Origin: Faecalibacterium sp. HTF-F
GTDB lineage: Bacteria; Bacillota; Clostridia; Oscillospirales; Ruminococcaceae
Length of the DNA: 64,000 bases
Direction: 5' to 3'
Assembly: GCF_023347535.1 (NCBI RefSeq)
Contig: NZ_CP094473.1
Coordinates: 1,984,001-2,048,000, forward strand
Shown: piece by piece, positions 7,531 to 14,296 of the stretch
Position numbering within the stretch: position 1 is the first letter of the stretch
How the letters are laid out: every line of letters starts with the position of its first letter
Notes under the pieces: model-generated
What the model was told of the DNA's origin: nothing
Databases searched by the model: none
Seen by the model: only the letters and a program-made list of their open reading frames with translations
Made by a program: the position numbers and the translations under genes

Positions 7531-7834
7531 CTAGCCCTCGGCTCCGGCGGCTGCTTCCAGCTCCTGCAAGGTCAGCTTGACGGCGGTGTGACCATTGCCC
7601 GCTGCCGGGTAGACGGTATCAAACTTGCGCAGGCTCTCGTCCAGATAGACCGCCACGCCCTCGTTCACTCCAAAGGGGCACACACCGCCGGGGGCATGAC
7701 CCACATAGGCTTCCACCTCATCGTAGGGGATCATTTTGGCCTTGATGTGGAACAGGCTCTTGTACTTGTGGTTGTCCAGCTTTGCCGTGCCCTCGGTGAC
7801 GATGAGCACCGGCTTTTGCTTTTTCAAAGGACAT
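7531..7834 (-). pseudogene. YbaK/prolyl-tRNA editing protein remnant with internal deletion
   Basis: The C-terminal half is clear: KPVLIVTEGTAKLDNHKYK, then EAYVGHAPGGVCPFGVNEGV and VYLDESLRKFDTVYPAAG, as in YbaK/EbsC proteins that deacylate mischarged Cys- or Ala-tRNA(Pro). The family start is also present in another frame: an ATG at 7834 after a GGAGAAG site reads MSFEKAKA. Roughly 45 codons between these two parts are missing and the frame is shifted, so the gene is broken. The lost stretch probably ended at the short AAAAAGCAAAAGCC-like sequence near 7810-7826. It follows the cyclase gene on the same strand. Confidence 0.75.
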
Positions 7835-7852
7835 TTTCCCACTTCTCCGCTC

Positions 7853-8611
7853 TTATTCGGTAATGGCCCAAACCCGCGCGGGCAGACCAGTTGCACCTTC
7901 AATGCGGGGATAAGAAACGATGACCACCGCACCGGCAGGCTGAACTTTATCCAGATTTGCAAGCACCTCCACCTGCAACTTGTCGTTGTCCAGAACATAG
8001 CGCTCGCAGGCAAGGTCACCCTTTTCCTCCGCCACCGCAGAGGAATCGGTATCCAGCGTTTCGTGGCCGTTGGCGGCGGCATTGCGCACCTTGTAGATAT
8101 ACTCCAATGCTTCCAGCGACCAGCCGGGGGCATTTTCTTTGCCCTCTGCGTCGATGCCGGACAGCGCATCCATATCCGGCCACTTCTTATACCAGTCGCT
8201 GCGCAGAGCCACCAGCGCACCATCCGGGATAGGACCGTACTTTGCTTCATAGGCCTTGATGTCCTCCACCGTCACAGCGTAGCGAGGGTCTTTCTTGGCC
8301 TGCTCAGAAATATCGATGACCACCAGCGGGAAAATCAGGTCGTTCACATCATACTTTTCGGACAGCGCTTTGCCCTTGATGAAGTGCCCCGGGAAGTCGA
8401 TATGGGTACCGAACTGTCCGGGGAATTTGAAGGTTTGAATCAGGCATTCCAGTTCCGGCTTGCCCCAGTCCCACACGGTCTTTGCCAGCTCCACAGAGCC
8501 TTCCGGGATGCCGGACCAGTAGGGGCTTTCGTTGTTCAGCGAGTGAGAAAGTTCCACCCAGCGATATTTTTTAGCGTCTTCCAGTGCGTTCCACAGTTTA
8601 TAATCAGCCAT
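7853..8611 (-). CDS. Cyclase / kynurenine-formamidase-like metal hydrolase
   Basis: This 252-residue protein has the cyclase-family signature as GQFGTHIDFPGHF. In the usual HxGTHxDxPxHF the first histidine binds metal, and here it is glutamine, so activity may be changed. The N-terminal VELSHSLNNESPYWSG and the later VVIDIS segment also fit. Members hydrolyse N-formylkynurenine or related amides and esters; the substrate here is not known. The start at 8611 has AAAGGAGAACC upstream. The broken ybaK relic follows within 20 bp. Confidence 0.8.
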   Translation of the reverse strand: MADYKLWNALEDAKKYRWVELSHSLNNESPYWSGIPEGSVELAKTVWDWGKPELECLIQTFKFPGQFGTHIDFPGHFIKGKALSEKYDVNDLIFPLVVIDISEQAKKDPRYAVTVEDIKAYEAKYGPIPDGALVALRSDWYKKWPDMDALSGIDAEGKENAPGWSLEALEYIYKVRNAAANGHETLDTDSSAVAEEKGDLACERYVLDNDKLQVEVLANLDKVQPAGAVVIVSYPRIEGATGLPARVWAITE

Positions 8612-8882
8612 TGTCGGTTCTCCTTTTATTGTGACGATGTATGTTCGGGCACTTCTCCCAGACAACGGCATCTTCCTGTTTTTTCTCAGTCTGTCTGCCG
8701 GGAATTTGTCTGGGAGCAGCGCATTCGCCCGGGTAGCCTGTGCCGGGCATCTGTTGTACGTTTCATCTGCCTGTGCTCCCTTCCTTGTGTTGGAGATAGT
8801 ATAAGCCCATTTTCGCACCATGTCAATAGGTTTATTCTTTCAAAGACAAATCCGCCTTTTCATCTCCTCATTGCCCGCTGCT

Positions 8883-10061
8883 TTACTCTTTCTTCAGCAG
8901 CCTTTTATAGCTCAGATCCATGGCAAAGGCACCAAGGGGAGCCGTCAGCACGATGGCCAGCACCGCCACGGTAAGCACGGTATCACCACAGGCAAAGCCC
9001 AGTGCCAGCGGAATGCCGCCAATGGCAGCCTGCACGGTTGCCTTGGGGGTGTAGGCCATCATGGCGAAGAGCCGCTCCTTTTTGCTCAGGCTCGTGCCCA
9101 GAAGGCACACAAAAACGCCCAGCATCCGAAACACCAGCGCACCCACGATCAAAAGCAGTGCCTTTGCGCCCACCTTGCCCAGATAGCCGATATTCACCGT
9201 TGCACCCACCAGCACAAACAGGAAGACCTCCGCTGCTACCCAGAGCTTTCCATATTTTACCGAGAGCCTTTTTGCCACTACCGCTCTCTTTTTCTGCAGA
9301 CCGATGCCGATAAACATAATGGCGATCAAGGCCGAGAAAGTGATGGCGGTGGTCAGGGCATCCTCTGCTGCCACCAGCAGGAAAGAGATACTCAAAATGA
9401 TCAGCACCTTTGCGGTATCCCGGATGTGGACCTTTGCAAAGAAGAACGCCAACAGGAATCCGACCGCCAGACCCACCGCCATGCCCAACAGGATGGACAC
9501 CGGGATGTTGACAAAACTGAGCAGGGAGGCACTTTCGCCCTGCATCATGCCCACAAAGGTGGAGAACAGCACAATGACATACACGTCATCTACCGACGCC
9601 CCTGCAAGGATCAGCTGCGGAATGCCCTGCTTTACGCCGTAGCCCTCATCCATGAGCTGGACCATCCGCGGCACCACCACCGCCGGGGAAACTGCCGCCA
9701 GCACAGCGCCAAGGATGGCTGCCTCCAGCACCGTCAGCCCCATGAGCTTCGGTGCCAGCAAAAGCACGCCCATCAGCTCAAAAGACGCCGGAACAAAGCA
9801 CATCAAAACGGCAGGCCGCCCCAGCTTTTTCAGCCCGGAAGTATCCAGCCCCAGCCCTGCACGGGTGAGAATGATGATCAGGGCGATCTTCCGCAGCTCC
9901 GGGGAGATGCCCAGAATGCTGCCGTCCAGCAGGTTCAGGACGTATGGTCCCAGAACTATGCCGGTTGCCAGCATTCCCAGCAGGCTCGGCAGCCTGCACT
10001 TCTGACAAAGCCACCCCATGAACATGCCAACGATCAAAATCAGCGAAATACTCAGTAACAT
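8883..10061 (-). CDS. CPA-type cation:proton antiporter under fluoride riboswitch
   Basis: This 392-residue protein has about twelve membrane segments and the fold signature of monovalent cation:proton antiporters. LTRAGLGLDTSGL and LAAVSPAVVVPRMVQLMDEG belong to the first repeat, GASVDDVYVIVLFS carries the acidic ion-binding pair, and TPKATVQAAIGGIPLALG belongs to the second. It probably exports a cation or handles ion stress at the cytoplasmic membrane. The mRNA leader holds a fluoride riboswitch with a terminator, and Na+/H+ antiporters are a known class of genes under that RNA. The start has an AGGAGG site. A direct role in fluoride resistance is inference. Confidence 0.85.
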   Translation of the reverse strand: MLLSISLILIVGMFMGWLCQKCRLPSLLGMLATGIVLGPYVLNLLDGSILGISPELRKIALIIILTRAGLGLDTSGLKKLGRPAVLMCFVPASFELMGVLLLAPKLMGLTVLEAAILGAVLAAVSPAVVVPRMVQLMDEGYGVKQGIPQLILAGASVDDVYVIVLFSTFVGMMQGESASLLSFVNIPVSILLGMAVGLAVGFLLAFFFAKVHIRDTAKVLIILSISFLLVAAEDALTTAITFSALIAIMFIGIGLQKKRAVVAKRLSVKYGKLWVAAEVFLFVLVGATVNIGYLGKVGAKALLLIVGALVFRMLGVFVCLLGTSLSKKERLFAMMAYTPKATVQAAIGGIPLALGFACGDTVLTVAVLAIVLTAPLGAFAMDLSYKRLLKKE

Positions 10062-10088
10062 AAAAGTTCCTCCTTACCCACAACACGC

Positions 10089-10186
10089 AAAAAAGCTGAC
10101 ACCTTCTGCGTGATTTTCGTCGCAGAAGTCATCAGCTTTCAAAGCGGTTCAAGTAATCTGGTTACTTCGGGAGAACTTCATTCCCG
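10089..10186 (-). ncRNA. Fluoride riboswitch (crcB motif) with terminator platform
   Basis: Read on the minus strand, the leader begins with a stem CGGGA...TCCCG that encloses AATGAAGTTC. An optional hairpin (AAGTAA/TTACTT), the conserved AACCGC, a short stem and then GCTGATGACTTCTGC follow. GAAGT in the first loop can pair with ACTTC in the last segment to form the crcB pseudoknot. Next comes a terminator: AAAGCTGA and CTTCTGCG pair with CGCAGAAG and TCAGCTTT before a T6 run, using bases of the aptamer. Fluoride binding would thus favour read-through into the antiporter gene. Confidence 0.9.
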
Positions 10187-10200
10187 TTTATTCTGTTGGC

Positions 10201-10229
10201 AGTATAGCACACCTGTCTCTCAAAAGCAA
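10201..10229 (-). promoter_or_regulatory. Promoter of the riboswitch-antiporter transcript
   Basis: On the minus strand -35 TTGCTT (10224-10229), a 17-bp spacer and -10 TATACT (10201-10206) place the transcript start about 10 bp before the riboswitch. Confidence 0.85.
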
Positions 10230-10263
10230 CTCCGGTCTGTGCAGCGCCGGAGTTTACTCTGCC

Positions 10264-11031
10264 TCATACGTCCTGCTGCTTTTCCAGTGCTTCAAAGTGA
10301 TACCGGGGCTTGCCTTTGCTCTTTTTGCCGTACTCGATGGCTTCTTTGGGGCAGTAGCAGATGCAGGCCATGCAGTGGGTGCAGTTTTTGCCCCAGACCG
10401 GTTTGCCGTTTTCCAGACGGATGTTGTTCAAGGGGCACAGCTCCACGCACTTACCGCAGCCGATGCAGGCATCCGTTGCCCGGAAGGCATCCGCTTTTAC
10501 AAAAAAGCGATAGAACACCGGGTTTACCGGGCCGCTCATAAAGCGGTCGTAGAGGTTCTCTCTCGGCGGAGGAAACTCCTGCCCGGCCTTGAGCTGCGCC
10601 AGCACCTTCTGAAGCGCAGACTCTGCCTGCTCCACGATGCTCCGTGCCTGCTCCTTTTGGGGCGCATTGAACATGGCAATGTAGTTTTCCGGCATGATGA
10701 TCTGAGCTGTACCCATGTACCGCAAGTGCTTTTGCGCTGCAAGCTGCCGGTTATAGCCTGCTGCATTGCCAATTTCGCTGCCGCAGTCCATCACAAACCA
10801 GATACGCTCTGCCCCGGTCAGCTCGGTCTTGCCCAGCCACTCCGACACCACCCGGGGGATACGCCATGCGTAGGTAGGCGTGACCAGCACCACATCCCGG
10901 CCAGTCTGCACCGGGGCGGTATTCCCTGCCTTGATGCAGGCGTTCAGGTCGTAAAGCGGCATCTCCAGCCCTTCGGCAATGCGCCGTGCCAGATACCGGC
11001 TGTTGCCGGTTCCCGTAAAATAAAGTACCAT
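10264..11031 (-). CDS. EFR1-type ferredoxin-flavodoxin fusion
   Basis: This 255-residue protein starts MVLYFTGTGNSRYLA, the FMN-phosphate loop of a flavodoxin fold. It ends with two 4Fe-4S clusters, CIGCGKCVELCP and CTHCMACICYCP, near residues 190-235. This is the EFR1 family (flavodoxin plus bacterial ferredoxin), an electron-transfer protein of anaerobes found in the cytoplasm. The usual length is 250-270 residues, so it appears intact. The start at 11031 follows a GAGGGG site. Its redox partner is not evident from the neighbours. Confidence 0.88.
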   Translation of the reverse strand: MVLYFTGTGNSRYLARRIAEGLEMPLYDLNACIKAGNTAPVQTGRDVVLVTPTYAWRIPRVVSEWLGKTELTGAERIWFVMDCGSEIGNAAGYNRQLAAQKHLRYMGTAQIIMPENYIAMFNAPQKEQARSIVEQAESALQKVLAQLKAGQEFPPPRENLYDRFMSGPVNPVFYRFFVKADAFRATDACIGCGKCVELCPLNNIRLENGKPVWGKNCTHCMACICYCPKEAIEYGKKSKGKPRYHFEALEKQQDV

Positions 11032-11125
11032 GGCTGCCCCCTCATTTTTTGTGTGTTTTTCAGTTGTCTGTCTGCCCGGCAAACTGGTAATTACAGAACT
11101 ATTTCTCGTAACAAATATGCGGCTT

Positions 11126-11599
11126 TTACAGCCAAAATGTGTACGTGATATTTTCGTATATTCCATCTGCTTTTTTTCGGTAAAATACCTGATTCGTCGA
11201 GGATGAATCCAAGGATCCTAAGAATTGCTGGTAGCTACCAACCTTGACATAATCAAACACATTCATCCAATTTTCTGGCTCAACATCACGTCCCGAGTAT
11301 AAACAAACCTTCTTTCCCATTTTTGAAGCCTGTTTTGCAAATATTGTTAGCTCTCTGCGACTTTGTAGTGTGTTTTCACCTTCTCCCAAAAAGCAAACAC
11401 ATGTTGCCTGATAAAAATACAGCTCCAACAGTTTTTCAAAGAAATCAATGAGTGGTTCTCCATAATTTGTCTTTCTTAAATCTGGATAGTGACAATTCTG
11501 ACAGATTTGCTGACATCCTGAAATGTAAATGCAGAGGCTTTGCTCATTAGGAACTTCATATGGACTCAAATCTACTTCTGTGTAATAGATTGATGCCAT
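11126..11599 (-). CDS. NrdG-like radical SAM activating protein
   Basis: This 157-residue protein carries C-Q-Q-I-C-Q-N-C, the CxxxCxxC cluster of radical SAM enzymes, near residue 30, with SLCIYISGC in front. Length and layout match the small activases of anaerobic ribonucleotide reductase (NrdG), which make a glycyl radical on NrdD. No nrdD lies nearby, so another glycyl-radical partner or a peptide-modifying role is possible. The coding sequence is more AT-rich than its neighbours by eye, which hints at transfer. The start at 11599 has a strong GGAGGAG site. Confidence 0.7.
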   Translation of the reverse strand: MASIYYTEVDLSPYEVPNEQSLCIYISGCQQICQNCHYPDLRKTNYGEPLIDFFEKLLELYFYQATCVCFLGEGENTLQSRRELTIFAKQASKMGKKVCLYSGRDVEPENWMNVFDYVKVGSYQQFLGSLDSSSTNQVFYRKKADGIYENITYTFWL

Positions 11600-11683
11600 G
11601 GTGCTCCTCCAAATTCCGAGTTGTCGTTCTCTCTGTATACCATAATTTCCGCACACAAAAAGCCCCCTGTGCAAGATATGTGC

Positions 11684-12667
11684 TTACACCTCGCCCGCAA
11701 ACTTCATGCCCCAGCTCATGCGGGTGTCGTACATCAGGCGGGTCAGGGCAAGGCTGTCCTGCGGGGTGTAGCGGTCGCTGCCGGGGCGCCCCAGTTTGAC
11801 GCAGCGGCTTGCTTCCCGGATCTCATACTCAAAGCCGTTGATGTCCACCGGGCAGCGGATGACCTCCGGCTCTTTGCCCTCCACTTCCAGCGTCATGGTC
11901 TCGGCGTGCTGGAAATCCGGCAGGAAAATACTGCCCTTGGTGCCAACGATACGGGCATTGCGCTCCAGCTCCTGCCCGATGGTCTGGACAGACTCCGCCT
12001 TGCAGCCGCCGGGGTAGGTCAGCGCAAGGCGACTGTAATCGTCGGTGCCGTACTCGTTGATGTGGACCTCTTTGGTCTCCACCTTCTCCGGGTCCTGTCC
12101 GGTAAGGATGCGCAGAAAACCCAGATTGTAGATGCCGATATCCAGAAGCGCACCGCCGCCCAGACCGGAATCAAACTTGCGGTCCTTCCGGGCACCGGAG
12201 GCAACAAAGCCGTACTGACAGGTGATCTGCTTCAGCTCCCCGATGGTGCCCGCCGCAAGGATCTCGCGCAGGCGGTCGTACAGCGGCAGCAGCCAGATCC
12301 AGAACGCCTCCATGAGAAAGAGGTGCTTTTCCTCTGCCAGACGGTACAGCTCCTGCGCCTGTTCCGGGCTGATGGTAAAGGGCTTTTCGCACAAAACGTG
12401 CTTGCCCTGCTCCAAGCAGAGCTTGCAATTTTCGTAATGCAGGGTGTTGGGGGTTGCAATGTAGATAGCCTCCACCTCCGGGTCGGCGGCAAGGGCTTCG
12501 TAGGAGTCATAGCAGCGGGGAATGCCGTACTGCTGCGCAAACGCCTGTGCGCTTTCCATGTGCCGTGACCCCACGGCAACAAGCTGCTCCCCCTCTGCGC
12601 CCATCTGTTCCACCGTAGATGCAAACTTTTTGGCAATGGTGCCGGTCGCTAAAATTCCCCACTTCAT
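11684..12667 (-). CDS. Gfo/Idh/MocA-family oxidoreductase
   Basis: This 327-residue protein begins MKWGILATGTIAKKFA, a Rossmann dinucleotide-binding start, with IYIATPNTLHYENCK and the diagnostic LCEKPF (Lys of the EKP motif) near residue 95. The C-terminal part is the beta-sheet substrate domain. It probably oxidises or reduces a sugar or sugar derivative with NAD(P). The start at 12667 follows AGGAGG. Upstream on the same strand is one copy of a recurrent terminator-plus-promoter cassette. Confidence 0.88.
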   Translation of the reverse strand: MKWGILATGTIAKKFASTVEQMGAEGEQLVAVGSRHMESAQAFAQQYGIPRCYDSYEALAADPEVEAIYIATPNTLHYENCKLCLEQGKHVLCEKPFTISPEQAQELYRLAEEKHLFLMEAFWIWLLPLYDRLREILAAGTIGELKQITCQYGFVASGARKDRKFDSGLGGGALLDIGIYNLGFLRILTGQDPEKVETKEVHINEYGTDDYSRLALTYPGGCKAESVQTIGQELERNARIVGTKGSIFLPDFQHAETMTLEVEGKEPEVIRCPVDINGFEYEIREASRCVKLGRPGSDRYTPQDSLALTRLMYDTRMSWGMKFAGEV

Positions 12668-12704
12668 AACGGTACCTCCTGGTTTATTCCTTTGGATTCG
12701 TTGC

Positions 12705-12812
12705 GTTCAGTATACCATGGTTTTCCCCTGCGGAAAAGATAGTGAAAAACAAAAATGCCCCCGGATGGCTTGTTCCAACTCTCCGGGGACAGATCCTATG
12801 CACCGGTATCTT
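12705..12812 (-). repeat. Terminator-promoter cassette, copy 1
   Basis: On the minus strand this cassette has a hairpin with CCCCGGA arms, a T-rich run (CATTTTTG), then a TTTTCC-N17-TATACT promoter just before the oxidoreductase gene. Two similar copies lie at 41091-41165 and 44041-44140, each just upstream of a leftward gene. The shared parts include GAAAAACAAAAATG and GGCTTGT. Confidence 0.65.
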
Positions 12813-12869
12813 TCATCTTGTTCCAAAAAATCGCATCCATTATAATAGAGATAGAAAGAAGGTGCCAAC

Positions 12870-13523
12870 ATGAAACATCGCATTGTGACGGCTGCGCAGA
12901 TGAAGGAAATCGAACAAGCCGGGGATGCCCACGGTCTGTCCTACCTGCAAATGATGGAAAATGCCGGAATGGCGGCTTACGCTGAACTGCAAAAGCAGTT
13001 TCCGCATCCCGGCAGGCTGCTGGTGGTCTGCGGAAAGGGCAACAACGGCGGCGATGGGTTTGTGATTGCCCGTGCCGCAGCAAAAGACGGCTGGAGCGTG
13101 ACCGTTCTTCTGGCCGAGGGCGAGCCGAAAACCGCTGACGCCATCCGCAATTTTGAGCGTCTGCACTCCCTGCCGGTGCACATCTGCGCCGACGGTTCTA
13201 TACTGGAAACCCAGCGCTTTGATGCTGCTGTGGATGCCCTCTACGGCACCGGGTTCCATGGTGAACTGCGGCCTTCCGGTCTTGCTGCCTGCGGTCTGAT
13301 GCGCCGTCTGCACAAGAGCGGTGCCTTTGTGCTGGCCGTAGACCTGCCCAGCGGCATCAATACGGACACCGGCGAGGTTGCCGAGGGTGCTGCCCATGCA
13401 GACCTGACCGTAACCTTCGACAGCTATAAGCCTTTGCATATTGCAGAAGCTTCTGCGCCGCTGTGCGGAAAAATCGTCTGTGCCGACATTGGCATCCGGG
13501 ATGAATGGCACCCGGAGTTTTGA
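12870..13523 (+). CDS. nnrE: NAD(P)H-hydrate epimerase
   Basis: This 217-residue protein consists of a YjeF N-terminal domain only. It starts TAAQMKEIEQAGDAHGLS and has the phosphate-binding GKGNNGGDGFVIAR near residue 55, the acidic DALYGTGFHG and AVDLPSGI. It converts the R form of hydrated NAD(P)H to the S form so that the dehydratase can repair it, in the cytoplasm. The partner dehydratase domain (NnrD) is absent here and must be encoded elsewhere. The start has an AGAAGG site. A strong terminator follows. Confidence 0.88.
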   Translation: MKHRIVTAAQMKEIEQAGDAHGLSYLQMMENAGMAAYAELQKQFPHPGRLLVVCGKGNNGGDGFVIARAAAKDGWSVTVLLAEGEPKTADAIRNFERLHSLPVHICADGSILETQRFDAAVDALYGTGFHGELRPSGLAACGLMRRLHKSGAFVLAVDLPSGINTDTGEVAEGAAHADLTVTFDSYKPLHIAEASAPLCGKIVCADIGIRDEWHPEF

Positions 13524-13562
13524 CGAGGGCTTGCCGCTGCGGAAAAGCACCTGCACGCAAAA

Positions 13563-13601
13563 GACCCCGGCAGCTTTCAAGGCACGCCGGGGTTCTTTTT
13601 G
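13563..13601 (+). terminator. Terminator after nnrE
   Basis: Arms ACCCCGGC and GCCGGGGT flank a loop of about 15 bases and are followed by TCTTTTT on the plus strand. Confidence 0.8.
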
Positions 13602-13649
13602 TCATTCTGCTGCAAAATGTCTGCACTTTCTTGGCAGAACGCAGAAAAT

Positions 13650-13689
13650 GTGGAAACCGCTTGATTCAGCTCGGTTTCCGCACTAGAAT
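13650..13689 (+). promoter_or_regulatory. Promoter and operator of the glycan operon
   Basis: -35 TTGATT (13661-13666), a 17-bp spacer and -10 TAGAAT (13684-13689) are seen. The -35 is bracketed by perfect arms GGAAACCG (13652-13659) and CGGTTTCC (13672-13679). A further GGAAACC / GTTTCC pair lies downstream. This fits autoregulation by the TetR-family gene that follows. Confidence 0.7.
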
Positions 13690-13732
13690 GGAAACCAGAA
13701 AAGCAAGCACAGTTTCCACAAGGAGGACGCTC

Positions 13733-14296
13733 ATGCAGGAAAAGCTCGATGCGCTGGTGCGCACACAGGCGATGCAGTTATTCCGTCAACAGGGGCTGCG
13801 TTTCACCATGCAACAGGTGGCAGAGCCGCTGCACATCAGCAAAAAGACCATCTACACCGTTTACCCTTCCAAGGAGGCGCTTCTGCTGGACATGGTAGAC
13901 CATGCCTTTGCGGACATCCACCGCTGCAAGCAGGAAATTCTGGCGGGCAGCGGTACTTTGCAGGAGAAGCTGCGGGCGGTCATCATTGCCATGCCGACAG
14001 AATACGCCGCGCTGGACCTGCGGCAGATGAAGGAGCTGGACGAGAAATACCCGGTGGTGGCGGCGCGGGTGCGCAGTCAATTGGAAAACGGGTGGGAACC
14101 CACCATGGCGCTGCTGGAACAGGCTGTGGCAGAGGGGGTCATGCGTCCGGTGTCCCTGCCGGTGCTGCGGCAGATTATCACCGCTTCCATCGAGAGCTTT
14201 CTGGCAGACCGCAGTCTGGCAGAAAGCGGGGTGCATTATGTGGCTGTACTGGAGGAAATGATCTCGATTCTACTGGAAGGAGTGCTGCCGCGATGA
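13733..14296 (+). CDS. TetR/AcrR-family regulator
   Basis: This 187-residue protein has the TetR N-terminal helix-turn-helix: LFRQQGLRFTMQQVAEPLHISKK (split here) followed by TIYTVYPSKEALLLDMVD near residues 15-60. The rest is the helical ligand and dimer domain. It is the first gene of a four-gene operon with a GH2 enzyme, a sugar symporter and an alpha-galactosidase, so it probably senses a galactoside. A palindrome over the promoter is its likely site. The start at 13733 follows AGGAGG; the stop overlaps the next ATG as ATGA. Confidence 0.85.
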   Translation: MQEKLDALVRTQAMQLFRQQGLRFTMQQVAEPLHISKKTIYTVYPSKEALLLDMVDHAFADIHRCKQEILAGSGTLQEKLRAVIIAMPTEYAALDLRQMKELDEKYPVVAARVRSQLENGWEPTMALLEQAVAEGVMRPVSLPVLRQIITASIESFLADRSLAESGVHYVAVLEEMISILLEGVLPR

